Shown piece after piece: positions 43,445-54,315 of a stretch of 64,000 nt of DNA (position 1 is its first letter; every line of letters starts with the position of its first letter). The DNA comes from VAZQ01 sp963712565 (GTDB lineage: Bacteria > Pseudomonadota > Alphaproteobacteria > Rhizobiales > Xanthobacteraceae). The notes under the pieces were generated by a model. It did not search any database. It saw nothing but the letters and a program-made list of their open reading frames with translations, and was not told the origin of the DNA. The stretch lies in the NCBI GenBank assembly GCA_963712565.1, contig CAVQIP010000018.1, positions 183,658 through 247,657 of the forward strand. The letters are read 5' to 3'. A program made the position numbers and the translations under genes.

Positions 43445-46375
43445 CGTGATGCTCATCGCCAAGAGCCGCGCGACGTGCAGCGCGTCGCGCCCGGTGCCGT
43501 CCTTGATCTGATGCCGGCACGAGGTGCCGTCGGCGAGGACCAGCGTGTCGGGCTCGGCCTTGCGCACGGCGGGAAGCAGCGAAAGTTCCGCCATCTTGAG
43601 CGACACATCGATGGTGTCGGCGCCATAGCCGAAGGCGCCGGCCATGCCGCAGCAGGTCGATTCCACGGTGTCCACCGCCAGGTCCGGCACCAGCTTGAGC
43701 ACCGTCTCGACCGCCGCCATGGCGCCGAACGATTTCTGGTGACAGTGGCCGTGCAGCAGCGCCCGTTTGGCCACCGGCTTGAGCGCCAGCTGCAACGTCC
43801 CGCCGTCCGCCTCGCGCGCCAGATATTCCTCGAGCAGCAACGCGTTGGCGGCCAGCAGGCGCGCATCCTCGCCCTTGACGAGCGCCGGCAGCTCGTCGCG
43901 GAAGCCGAGGACGCAGCTCGGCTCGAGGCCGACCAGCGCCATTCCGCGCGCGACGAACGGCGCCAGTGCAGCGACGCAGCGCTCGGCCTCGCGGCGCGCC
44001 TCGTCGACGAGCCCGACGGCGAGGAAGGTGCGCCCGCAACAAAGCGGTCGCCGGCTGCCGTCCGACGGTTGCGGCAGATGTACCCCGTAGCCGCCGGCCG
44101 CCAGCACGCCGAGCGCGGCCTCGATGTTTTCCGGCTCGAAATAGCGATTGAAGGTATCGGCGAAGAACACCACCGAGCGCGCATCCGGCGCGGCCGGGAA
44201 GCGGCCGGGCTCCCGCCAGGCATCGACGCGCCAGCGCGGCAGGCTGCGGCGCGTACTCAAGCCGAAATATGTCTGCGACCATTGCCGCAGGCGCGGATCG
44301 TCGTTGCGCAGGTTGGCGAAACGGGCCCATTTGGCCGCGAGCGGAGCATAGCGCGGCAGATAGCCGATCAGCCGGTCGTGCAGCGAGAGGCCGTGCCTGG
44401 CCACCCTCGCCGCCTGCACCTCGATCTTCATCCGCGCCATGTCGACGCCGGTCGGACACTCGCGCCGGCAGCCCTTGCAGGAGACGCAGAGCCGCATCGT
44501 TTCCGCCATCTCGTCCGAGGTCAGCGCATCGGGTCCGAGCTGACCGGTGATGGCGAGGCGCAGCGTATTGGCGCGGCCGCGCGTCACGTCGCGCTCGTCG
44601 CGGGTGACGCGGTAGCTCGGGCACATGACGCCGCCCTCGAGCGCGCGGCAAGCGCCGTTGTTGTTGCACATCTCGACCGCGCCCTGGAAGCCGCCGCCGG
44701 CGCCGGGATAAGCCGACCAGTCGAGACGGGTGCGGATGTCCTCGCCCCGATAGTCCGGCCCGTAGCGGAAGAGGCGGCGGTCGTCGAACTTGGGCGCGCG
44801 CACGATCTTGCCGGGATTGTACAGACCGCCGGGGTCGAAGCAGTCCTTCACCTCCTCGAACGCGCGCACGAGTCGCGCGCCGAACATCGTTTCGTGGAAT
44901 TCGGAACGCACGATGCCGTCGCCGTGCTCGCCCGAATGCGAGCCCTTGTAGGCTCGCACCAGGTCGAAGGCCTCCTCGGCGATGGCGCGCATTGCCTTGA
45001 CGTCGTGCTCGAGGCGCAGGTTGAGCACCGGCCGCACATGCAAGCAGCCGACCGAGGCGTGCGCGTACCAGGTGCCGCGCGTGCCGTGCCGCTCGAAAAT
45101 GTCGGTCAGCTTCGAGGTATAGTCCGCCAAATGCTCGAGAGGCACCGCGCAGTCCTCTACGAACGAGACCGGTTTGCCCTCGTCCTTCATCGACATCATG
45201 ATGTTGAGGCCGGCGGTGCGCATCTCCGTGATCGCGGTCTGCAGCTTGGGATCGAACACCTCGATCACGCCGCCCCATTTTTCGCCGGTCTTGTCCCAGC
45301 CCAGCCCGAGATCGCCGATTGTCTCCTTCAGCCGCATCAGGCGGCGAAGATTGTCGTACTGGTCATCCTCGGCGAATTCGACGAACAAAACCGCCGCGGG
45401 ATCGCCGCGCACGACCGCCGCGATCGTCGGTTCGAACATCGCGATGTCGCGCGCCAAGCCCAGCATGGTGCGGTCGACAAGCTCGACCGCGATCGGCCCG
45501 AGCTTGACGATGTGCTGGGCGGCATCCATCGCCCGAGAGAAGCTGCCGAAATGGCAGGCGCCGACGGCGCGGCGGCCGAGCAGCGGCGAAAGCTTCAGCT
45601 CGATCCGGGTGGAGAACGCCAGCGTGCCTTCGGAGCCGACGAGAATGTGCGCGAGATTGAGATCGTTGCGGCCGGGCACCAATGCGTCGAGATTGTAGCC
45701 GCCGACCCGGCGCTGCACCTTCGGGAAGCGAGCCTCGATCTCGTCGGCCTCGCGCGCGGCGAGCTGCAAGAGCCCGCGGGCGAGCGGCAGCAGCGGCGAA
45801 TTGGGCGGGAGGTCGGACAGGTCGCGTGCCGCCGGACCGAAATGCGCAACGGTTCCGTTCGCCAGCGCCGCGTCGATCGACAGAACGTTCTCGCGGGTAT
45901 TGCCGTAGCGCAGCGAGCGCGCGCCGCAGGAATTGTTGCCCACCATGCCGCCGATGGTGGCGCGCGAGGAGGTCGAGATGTCGACCGGAAACCACAGGCC
46001 ATGCGGCTTGAGCCGGCGATTGAGCTCGTCGAGCACGATGCCGGGCTCGACCACGCAACGCCGGCCGGGGACGTCGAGCTCGAGCAGATGGTCGAGATAT
46101 TTCGAGCAATCGATGACAAGCGCGGAATTGACGGTCTGGCCGGCCTGCGAGGTGCCGCCGCCGCGCGGCAGAACGCTCACGCCCTCTTCGCGGGCGAGCG
46201 CAAGCGCGTGCTCGGCCTCCTTGGTCGAGCGCGGCGCCACCACGCCGATCGGCGTGATCTGATAATGCGAGGCATCGGTGGCGTAGCGACCGCGGGTGAA
46301 CGAATCGAACTGCACCTCGCCCAGGAGATGGGCCTTGAGCCGCCGCTCGAGTCCGGGCACCACCGTCTCGGCCAT
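43439..46375 (-). CDS. FAD-binding and (Fe-S)-binding 2-hydroxyacid dehydrogenase (GlcD-GlpC fusion, YdiJ-like)
   Basis: A 978-residue protein from ATG 46375. The N-terminal half is a PCMH-type FAD domain: VLPRGGGTSQAGQTVN, VVEPGIVLDELN, GGMVGNNSCGARSLRYGN and SHSGEHGDGIVRSEFHE. The middle holds a ferredoxin-like region with a Cys cluster (CNNNGAC...CPSY; CVSCKGCRRECPTG) for Fe-S centres. The C-terminal part has two CCG domains (PLCCGRTFLAVG; GHCHQKSF...STCCGMAGAFGY). The size matches E. coli YdiJ, a D-2-hydroxyglutarate oxidase; a D-lactate or glycolate role is possible. Its location beside a glyoxylate aminotransferase fits 2-hydroxyacid metabolism. Confidence 0.9.
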   Translation of the reverse strand: MAETVVPGLERRLKAHLLGEVQFDSFTRGRYATDASHYQITPIGVVAPRSTKEAEHALALAREEGVSVLPRGGGTSQAGQTVNSALVIDCSKYLDHLLELDVPGRRCVVEPGIVLDELNRRLKPHGLWFPVDISTSSRATIGGMVGNNSCGARSLRYGNTRENVLSIDAALANGTVAHFGPAARDLSDLPPNSPLLPLARGLLQLAAREADEIEARFPKVQRRVGGYNLDALVPGRNDLNLAHILVGSEGTLAFSTRIELKLSPLLGRRAVGACHFGSFSRAMDAAQHIVKLGPIAVELVDRTMLGLARDIAMFEPTIAAVVRGDPAAVLFVEFAEDDQYDNLRRLMRLKETIGDLGLGWDKTGEKWGGVIEVFDPKLQTAITEMRTAGLNIMMSMKDEGKPVSFVEDCAVPLEHLADYTSKLTDIFERHGTRGTWYAHASVGCLHVRPVLNLRLEHDVKAMRAIAEEAFDLVRAYKGSHSGEHGDGIVRSEFHETMFGARLVRAFEEVKDCFDPGGLYNPGKIVRAPKFDDRRLFRYGPDYRGEDIRTRLDWSAYPGAGGGFQGAVEMCNNNGACRALEGGVMCPSYRVTRDERDVTRGRANTLRLAITGQLGPDALTSDEMAETMRLCVSCKGCRRECPTGVDMARMKIEVQAARVARHGLSLHDRLIGYLPRYAPLAAKWARFANLRNDDPRLRQWSQTYFGLSTRRSLPRWRVDAWREPGRFPAAPDARSVVFFADTFNRYFEPENIEAALGVLAAGGYGVHLPQPSDGSRRPLCCGRTFLAVGLVDEARREAERCVAALAPFVARGMALVGLEPSCVLGFRDELPALVKGEDARLLAANALLLEEYLAREADGGTLQLALKPVAKRALLHGHCHQKSFGAMAAVETVLKLVPDLAVDTVESTCCGMAGAFGYGADTIDVSLKMAELSLLPAVRKAEPDTLVLADGTSCRHQIKDGTGRDALHVARLLAMSITP

Positions 46376-46431
46376 CGTTGGTCCTTGCCCAATTGGTGGG
46401 ATCGGACCTCGACGCGGCCCAATCCCACCGC

Positions 46432-46464
46432 CGTCATGCGCGGGCTTGGCCCGCACATCCATCC
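46432..46464. repeat. small palindromic repeat (GTCATGCGCGGGC family)
   Basis: GTCATGCGCGGGCTTGGCCC then GCACATCCATC, a short hairpin (GCGGGC/GCCCGC) of a family common in related genomes. It lies in the 245-base divergent gap between the dehydrogenase and the aminotransferase, where no gene is seen. Confidence 0.5.
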
Positions 46465-46620
46465 TTGTTCGACGAGAGACGGACCGCGTCAATTCCGATC
46501 GCAACACTCGACCAAGAGACTTGACTGACTGTCGCATTCGTCCTTGATGGCGGCAAGCCGCGGCCGCCTCGGGCCGTCGTCGACCGATCTCAAAAAGCCG
46601 TGCCTCGCAAGGATTGACTG

Positions 46621-47830
46621 ATGTCGAAGAACTCTTCGCGCCCCGTGGGCCGCCACTTCCTGCAGATTCCAGGGCCGACCCCGCTGCCCGACCGCGTGTT
46701 GCGGGCGATGGACACGCCGATCATCGACCACCGCGGACCGGAATTCGCCAGACTCGCCAAAAAGTGCCTCGACGGCATCAAGACCATCTTCAAGACCAGC
46801 AAGCCGGTCGTCATCTACACCGCCACCGGCACCGGCGCGTGGGAGGCGGCGCTGGTCAACACGCTCTCGCCCGGCGATCGCGTGCTGATGGTGGAGACCG
46901 GCCAGTTCGCGACGCTGTGGAAGACCATGGCGGAGAAGCTCGGCCTGCGAGCCCGAATTCATCAAGACCGATTGGCGCATCGGCGCCGATCCGGCGACGG
47001 TCGAAGAGCATTTGCGCAAGGACAAGAACAAGGAGATCAAGGCGGTCTGCGTGCTGCACAACGAGACCTCGACCGGCTGCCTCTCGCCGATCGCGGAGAT
47101 CCGCAAGGCGATCGACGCCGCCGGCCATCCGGCACTGTTCTTCGTCGACACCATTTCCTCGCTCGCCTCGACCGACTATCGCCACGACGAGTGGGGCGTC
47201 GACGTCACCGTCGGCGGCGCGCAGAAGGGACTGATGCTGCCGCCCGGCATGTCGTTCAACGCGGTGAGCGACAAGGCGTTCGCGGCGGCCAAGAGCTCGC
47301 AGCTGACGAAGTCGTTCTGGGCGTGGGACGACATGCTCAACATGAACAAGATCGGCTTCTTCCCCTACACGCCGGCGACGCAGATGCTGCACGGGCTGGC
47401 CGAAGGTATCGCCATGCTGCACGAGGAAGGGCTCGACAACGTGTTCGCGCGCCACCACCGCCTGGCCGAGGCGACACGCCGCGCGGTGCGCGCCTGGGGC
47501 CTCGAGATCATGTGTCGCGATGCGAAATATTATTCGCCGACGGTGACGGCGGTGATGCTGCCGGAGGGCCACGACGCCGACGCGTTCCGCAACCTCGCGC
47601 TCGACACCTTCAACATCTCCTACGGCGCGAGCTTCGGCCGCTATGCCGGCAAGTATTTCCGCATCGGGCATCTCGGCGACGTCAACGACGGCATGCTGAT
47701 GGGCGCGCTGGCGACCACCGAAATGGCGCTCGCGGTCGCCGGCATCCCGCACAAGAAAGGCGGCGTGCAGGCGGCGGTGGATCATCTCATTTCGGTGCAT
47801 ACCAGCCCGGCGCGGGCGGCAGCGGAATAG
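46621..47830 (+). CDS. serine--glyoxylate / alanine--glyoxylate aminotransferase (one frame break)
   Basis: A class V PLP enzyme of ~402 residues once one extra base near 46949 is removed; before it the frame reads MAEKLGLR, and after it EPEFIKTDWRIG. It opens RPVGRHFLQIPGPTPLPDRV, typical of SgaA/AGXT-like enzymes. TATGTGAWEAALVNTL binds the cofactor phosphate, FFVDTISSLAST carries the Asp, and VGGAQKGLMLPPG holds the Schiff-base Lys. It converts glyoxylate plus serine or alanine to glycine and the keto acid. The frame break, if real, would inactivate the enzyme because the Lys lies downstream. Confidence 0.88.
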
Positions 47831-47851
47831 CCGCGCACGCTGTTCGGCTTT

Positions 47852-47900
47852 CCGTCACCCTGAGGCGGCCGCGCGAAGCGCGGCCCTCGAAGGATGACGG
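47852..47900. repeat. palindromic repeat (CCGTCACCCTGAGG family)
   Basis: CCGTCACCCTGAGG ... CCTCGAAGGATGACGG with an inner CCGCGC-GAA-GCGCGG hairpin. It is the short form of the element at 36251-36348, between the aminotransferase and a Bug gene. Confidence 0.75.
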
Positions 47901-47921
47901 CGCATGAGGCGAGGCTATACG

Positions 47922-48896
47922 ATGAAACGGCGGTGCGCGGGCTTCCTCGTGCTGCTCGCCGCGTTCGGCACCACTGCCGCCGCCGCGCTCGCCCAGAGCT
48001 ATCCGAGCAAGCCCGTCCATATCGTCGTGCCGTTCGCGGCCGGCGGCGCGGTGGATACTCTGGCACGGCTGCTCGGTTCCAAGCTCGCGGACGCGTTCAA
48101 TCAGCCGGTGATCGTGGACAACCGCCCGGGCGCCGGCGGCAATCTCGGCGCCGATGCGGTCGCCAAGGCCGCGCCCGACGGCTACACCATCCTGCAGAAC
48201 ACCAACGGGCAGGCGATCAGCCCCGCGCTCTACCGCGCGCTCCCGTTCGATCCCGTCAGGGACTTCATCCCGGTGACCCAGCTGGTCGCGACCGCGACCG
48301 TGGTGGTGGCCAATCCCAATCTGCCGGTAAGCTCGCTGAACGAGCTCATCGCGCTGGCGAAGTCGAGGCCGGGACGCCTGAACTACGGCATGACCGGGGT
48401 CGGGAACCAGCTGCACCTGACCATGGAAATGCTCAAACGCGCGGCCGGGATCGACCTCCAGGCCATCCCCTATCGCGGTGATGCGCCGCTCAACGCCGCG
48501 CTGATCGCCGGCGATATCGACGTGGCGATCGTGCCGATCGCGACGGCGCGGCCGCTGATCGAGAGCGGCCGGCTGCGCGCGCTGGCGGTGACCGGCGCCG
48601 CACGCTCGCCGGCGCTGCCCCACGTGCCGACCGTCGCAGAGGACGCACTGCCGGGATTCGAATCGTCCGGCTGGCAGGGCTATTTCGTTCCGGCGAATAC
48701 CCCGCGCGACGTCGTCACGATCATCCAGCGCGCCGCGGTCAAAGCCTTGTCGGCGCCCGACGTGCTGGAGCGGCTGAAAGCATTCGGCAACGAACCGGTC
48801 GGCAGCACGCCGGCGGAGTTCGACGCGAAATTCAGGGCCGATCTCTTGCTATTTGCCAAGATCGTCCGGGAAGCCCATATTCCAGTCCAGGATTGA
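47922..48896 (+). CDS. orphan TTT-family periplasmic binding protein (Bug)
   Basis: A 324-residue protein from ATG 47922 (an ATG six codons earlier is possible). The signal peptide is cut after AAALAQS. Family motifs are VHIVVPFAAGGAVDTLARLL, VIVDNRPGAGGNLGADAVAK, APDGYTILQN and IPYRGDAPLNAALIAGDIDV. No TctA/TctB genes are adjacent. It is followed after 24 bases by an extradiol dioxygenase on the same strand, hinting that it may bind an aromatic acid or ring-cleavage product; this is inference. Confidence 0.92.
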   Translation: MKRRCAGFLVLLAAFGTTAAAALAQSYPSKPVHIVVPFAAGGAVDTLARLLGSKLADAFNQPVIVDNRPGAGGNLGADAVAKAAPDGYTILQNTNGQAISPALYRALPFDPVRDFIPVTQLVATATVVVANPNLPVSSLNELIALAKSRPGRLNYGMTGVGNQLHLTMEMLKRAAGIDLQAIPYRGDAPLNAALIAGDIDVAIVPIATARPLIESGRLRALAVTGAARSPALPHVPTVAEDALPGFESSGWQGYFVPANTPRDVVTIIQRAAVKALSAPDVLERLKAFGNEPVGSTPAEFDAKFRADLLLFAKIVREAHIPVQD

Positions 48897-48920
48897 GCTC
48901 CCGGATTACGGAGGCCGCCC

Positions 48921-49931
48921 ATGGACATCCAGGCTCTCGGATATGTCGGCGTTCGCGCGAAATCGCTCGACGACTGGTCGAGCTTCGGCACGAAATTCCT
49001 GGGCATGCAGCTGGTCGACAGGAGCGGCAAGAGCCTCGCGCTGCGGATGGACGACCGCAAGCAGCGCGTCGTGGTCAGCGAGGACGGCGGCGAGGGTGTC
49101 GCCTTCTTCGGCTGGGAGGTGAGCGACGGCCCGACGCTCGATCGATTCGCCGCGCGACTGGAGCAAGCCGGAGTCCAGGTTGCGCGCGGCTCGCGCGCGC
49201 TCGCCGACGAACGCCGCGTCAAGGATATGATCGTGCTCGCCGATCCGCTCGGCAACCGGCTCGAAGTCTTCCACGGTGCCGAGAGCGCGAGCGATCCGTT
49301 CAAGCCCGGCCGCTCGATCTCCGGCTTCCGCACCGGACCGCTCGGCATGGGCCATGCGGTGCTGCACGTGAAGAACATCAACGACGCGGTGCCGTTCTAT
49401 CGCGACGTTCTCGGCTTCCGGCTCTCCGACTACATGCTGCGACCGTTCAACGCCTATTTCTTCCACGCCAATCCGCGCCACCACTCGATCGCCTTCATCG
49501 AGACCGGCCGCAACGCCACCCACCATCTGATGGTGGAGCTGTTCAGCCTCGACGACGTCGGGCAGTGCTACGACCTGGCGCTGGGCGAGGACGGCCGCAT
49601 CGGCACCACGCTCGGCCGTCACATCAACGACGAGGTCACGTCGTTCTATTCGAATTCGCCGTCGGGATTCATGGTCGAGTACGGCTGGGGCGGCCGCGTC
49701 ATCGACGTCGACAATTGGCAGACCGAGGAGGTCACCTGGGGCCCGAGCATGTGGGGCCACGACCGGCTGTGGATGACGCCGGAGAAGCGCGCCGAGGCGC
49801 GGGCGATCCGCGTCGCGGCGGCCGCCACCGGCCTGCGCAAGCCGGTCAACGTGATCGAGGGCAATTACAAGCTCGCGCCCGGGGTCTGTCCCTGGTGGGA
49901 CGGCGTGGTGCGCGGCGAAGCGGCGGAGTGA
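48921..49931 (+). CDS. extradiol (vicinal oxygen chelate) dioxygenase, BphC-like
   Basis: A 336-residue two-domain VOC protein. GGAGG lies six bases before ATG 48921. The C-terminal domain carries an extradiol Fe(II) site: His in MGHAVLHVKN (~148-153), His in RHHSIAFIE (~190) and Glu in GFMVEYGWGG (~254). FHANPRHHS and SFYSNS match the conserved acid-base His and Tyr regions. It probably cleaves a catecholic ring; the exact catechol is not shown. The upstream Bug gene and the benzoate cluster on the other strand suggest a catabolic setting for aromatic compounds. Confidence 0.86.
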   Translation: MDIQALGYVGVRAKSLDDWSSFGTKFLGMQLVDRSGKSLALRMDDRKQRVVVSEDGGEGVAFFGWEVSDGPTLDRFAARLEQAGVQVARGSRALADERRVKDMIVLADPLGNRLEVFHGAESASDPFKPGRSISGFRTGPLGMGHAVLHVKNINDAVPFYRDVLGFRLSDYMLRPFNAYFFHANPRHHSIAFIETGRNATHHLMVELFSLDDVGQCYDLALGEDGRIGTTLGRHINDEVTSFYSNSPSGFMVEYGWGGRVIDVDNWQTEEVTWGPSMWGHDRLWMTPEKRAEARAIRVAAAATGLRKPVNVIEGNYKLAPGVCPWWDGVVRGEAAE

Positions 49932-49962
49932 GCGCGCCGGTTCGCAGGTTGGGTTAGCCGAC

Positions 49963-51416
<1,454 letters not shown>

Positions 51417-51442
51417 GGCTCGCTCCTCTTATTTTCCGCCAT

Positions 51443-51525
51443 GTCGTCCCCGCGAAGGCGGGGACCCATATTCCAGCGACCGCGGCGTGGGGCACGATGG
51501 GTCCCCGCTTGCGCGGGGACGACAG
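51443..51525. repeat. palindromic repeat between boxC and boxB
   Basis: TGTCGTCCCCGCGAAGGCGG then GGACCCATA, and inversely CGATGGGTCCCCGC...GCGGGGACGACAG. It is a long inverted repeat that could terminate or pause transcription between boxC and boxB. Confidence 0.78.
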
Positions 51526-51546
51526 CCCACAACGAGGTTGTTCGCA

Positions 51547-53241
51547 TCACACCCTCCTCGTATCGAACACCGGCTTCTGGCCGGTGCCGTAGCGCTTGAG
51601 CGCGCCCTCCTCGCCGACCGCGTTGGGGCGCTGGAAGATCCAGTTCTGCCAGGCGGTGAGGCGCGCGAAGATTTTCGATTCCATGGTCTCCGGCCCGCCG
51701 AAGCGCAGATTGGCCTCCAGCCCGGTGAGCCCGTCGGGCGAGAAGCTCGCGCGCTCCTCCAGGAACACGCGGATCTCGTCCTCCCAGTCGATGTCGTCGA
51801 GCGCGAAGGTGACGAGGCCGAGCGCCTCGGCCGCCTCGGCGTCGAGCAGCTTGCCGATCTCGGCCTTCGCCTTGTCGACGATCGGCGGGGTCGGCCAGGA
51901 AGCGGCTCGCGAGCCGCGACAGCCCGTTCGACATCGGATAGGCGCCGAAATTGACCTCGGCGAGCGCCGAGCGTCGCCGGCGGCTTGTTGTCGCCGTCGC
52001 AGCTGCCCGATCAGCATGTAGGAGCGGTCGGTCGGCGAACACGAGCTCGGCCAGCGTGCCGGCAAAGCAGGAGCCCGGCTCGACCAGCGCGACCAGCGAG
52101 CGCGAGGTGAGATCGACGCGCTTGAGCACGCGCTTCCACAAGGCCCCTGATCTCGCGCGCGAGCCAGTGATCGCTGTTGGCGTCGAGGAAAGCGTCGTAG
52201 GCGAGCACCTGCGCCGGATCGCCCGCCGACTTGAACACGATCGCGGCGGTGTCGAATTCGTTGGCGCGGATGTCGAGGATGGCATCGTCGAGCTCGCGCG
52301 CGAGCTTGAGCGGCCAGAACTCCGCGCCCTGCGCGACCATGGCGTCGGCGGACGCCGGCGGCGGCGCCTCCGGCCCGCGCAGCGTGATGGTGGCGAGCCG
52401 CTCGGCGCGCTCGAACTCGACCGACAGCGAGCCGTACTCGACGCCGTCCGCGGAGCGCTCGCGCTTGAGCGGCGCGAGCGCGATGCCCTTGTCGCCGGCC
52501 GGCCGGCGCGACTTCGCGGCGAATTCCCGCGCGCGCTCGGCCACCGTCTCGTTCGAGCTTCGAGCCCGGCACCACTTCGTCGACCAGCCGCCAGTCGACG
52601 GCGCGCTTGCCCTTGATGCCTTCCTCGGTGGTGCAGAACACGTCGGCGTGGTCGCGGCGCACCTTGCGCTTGTCGGTGACGCGGGTGAGCCCGCCGGTGC
52701 CGGGCAGCACCGCGAGCAGCGGCAGTTCCGGCAGCGACACCGCCGAGGAGCCGTCGTCGATCAGCATGATGTGGTCGGCGGCGAGCGCGAGCTCGTAGCC
52801 GCCGCCCGCCGCGGTGCCGTTGATCACGCAGATGGTGGCGAGGCCCGAATTCTCGCTGGCGTCCTCGATGCCGTTGCGGGTCTCGTTGGTGAACTTGCAG
52901 AAGTTGACCTTGTGGGCGTGGGTCGCGCCCGCCAGCATGCGGATATTGGCGCCGGCGCAGAACACGCGCGGCTTGCCCGAGCGCAGCAGGATGACCTTCA
53001 CCTGCGGATGCTCGAAGCGCAGCCGCTCGATGGCGTCGGCGAGCTCGATGTCGACGCCGAGATCGTAGGAATTGAGCTTGAGCTCGTAGCCCTCGAACAG
53101 CGCGCCCTTCTCGTCGACGTCCATGAGCAGCGTCGCGACGTCGCCCTCGACCTCAAGCTTCCAATGGCGATAGCGCGACGGATCGGTCTGGAAATCGATC
53201 CGGCTCTCGCCGTTGTTCAATTTGCGCTCTGCCTCGGCCAT
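51547..53241 (-). pseudogene. boxC: benzoyl-CoA-dihydrodiol lyase BoxC (multiple frame breaks)
   Basis: ATG 53241 to stop 51547, about the normal boxC length (~555 residues). The first ~225 codons are intact: SRYRHWKLEVEGDVATLLMD, KPRVFCAGANIRMLAG and NGTAAGGGYELALAADHIML, the crotonase-type acyl-CoA site. Breaks follow near 52551 (one extra base), 52147 (one extra base), three between ~52025 and 51968, and one near 51893. The C-terminal LTAWQNWIFQRPNAVGEEGA is typical of BoxC. The enzyme opens the epoxide/dihydrodiol ring to an aldehyde and formate. As in boxB, the sequence is conserved apart from indels. Confidence 0.85.
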
Positions 53242-53270
53242 GGATTTCCTCACAACATCATTGAGCCCGC

Positions 53271-54125
53271 TCACAACGACCGAACCCGGGCCGGCCCCGC
53301 CTCGGCGCGAGCGGCGATATCGCCTTCGTGGTGATCGCGCAGCAGCCGGTTGGCGAAGTCGGCGATCGCACGCAGGGTCGCTTGCGGCGCCTCGCGGTGC
53401 GGCGCGTGGCGCGTGTCCGGCAACAGCGCGACCTCGACCGGGCAATAGCACTCCTGCTGCGCGACCTCGATCTGTCGCACGGTGCCGTACTGGTCGTTCT
53501 CACCCTGCACGATCAGGATCGGCACACGGATATGCGCGAGCGCGTCGGTGAGCTCCCATTTGCGGAACTCGGGGTCGAGCCAGGGGCCGCACCAGTTGTA
53601 GAATGCGTTGTCCGGGTCGGCGTGCAAGCGCGCGAGCTTGGCGCGCAGGGGTCCCGCCTCGAACGCCGCCTTGGCGCGCGCGATCTCGGCGATGCCCATG
53701 TCCTCGGTGAAGAAATGCGGCGCCATCAACGCCAGCCCGCGCACGCGGTGGTCCTGGACGCTGCCGGCGTAGATCGCGGCGATCGAAGCGCCGTCGCTGT
53801 GGCCGACGAGAAGTCCGCGGCGAAAGCCGATGGCAGCGAGCACGCGCGGCAGCACCTCGCGCGCCTCGTCGTGCATGAACGACACCGGGCGCGGCAATTG
53901 CGCCGGCGACGAGCGGCCATAGCCGGCGCGCGAATAGGCGAACACCCCGGCCCCGGTGGCGGCCGCGAGCTCGTCCGCAAAGCCGTTCCACACCGCGACC
54001 GAGCCCAACCCTTCGTGCAGCAGGACGAGCGTCGGCGCCTCCTGCGGCCGCGGTCCGATCATGCGGTATTCGAGCCGCATCGGCCCGAGCTCGAGAAAAC
54101 CTTCATCGGCGAGAGTCATTGGCAC
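53271..54125 (-). CDS. alpha/beta hydrolase of the box cluster
   Basis: A 284-residue hydrolase beginning at GTG 54125 (ATG 54119 is the alternative), with AGGAGG upstream. VLLHEGLGSVAVWNGFADEL contains the oxyanion loop, GHSDGASIAAIYAG is the nucleophile elbow with Ser at ~110, ILIVQGENDQYGT carries the acid, and DTRHAPHREAP the His. Such hydrolases are frequent in benzoyl-CoA oxidation clusters, where thioester or lactone hydrolysis has been suggested. Its stop is 29 bases before the boxC start, so it is co-transcribed with boxC. Confidence 0.86.
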   Translation of the reverse strand: MPMTLADEGFLELGPMRLEYRMIGPRPQEAPTLVLLHEGLGSVAVWNGFADELAAATGAGVFAYSRAGYGRSSPAQLPRPVSFMHDEAREVLPRVLAAIGFRRGLLVGHSDGASIAAIYAGSVQDHRVRGLALMAPHFFTEDMGIAEIARAKAAFEAGPLRAKLARLHADPDNAFYNWCGPWLDPEFRKWELTDALAHIRVPILIVQGENDQYGTVRQIEVAQQECYCPVEVALLPDTRHAPHREAPQATLRAIADFANRLLRDHHEGDIAARAEAGPARVRSL

Positions 54126-54161
54126 AATCGGGGTTGTCCTCCTGAGACCGCGCCACGAGTC

Positions 54162-54300
54162 CTCCCTCTCCCCGCTGGCGGGGAGAGGGTCGGGGTGAGG
54201 GGGACTCTCCAGGCACTAAATCTATGGAGACTCCCCCTCACCCGCTCGCTGCGCTCGCGACCTCTCCCCGCCAGCGGGGAGAGGTGGATCGAGTCCGGCA
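54162..54300. repeat. palindromic repeat between boxR and the hydrolase
   Basis: CCCTCTCCCCGCTGGCGGGG then AGAGGGTCGGGGTGAGGG, followed by the inverse CCCCTCACCC ... CCTCTCCCCGCCAGCGGGGA. It belongs to the same family as 41384-41495. It may mark the end of the boxR transcript. Confidence 0.78.
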
Positions 54301-54315
54301 TCGGCGAACAAACGC

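Noticed and set aside
43475..46528. 1017-codon open frame on the plus strand opposite the FAD/Fe-S dehydrogenase
   Set aside because: It is an antisense shadow caused by high GC at third positions. The minus-strand product has clear FAD and Fe-S motifs, while the plus-strand product is Arg/Ala/His-rich with no domain.
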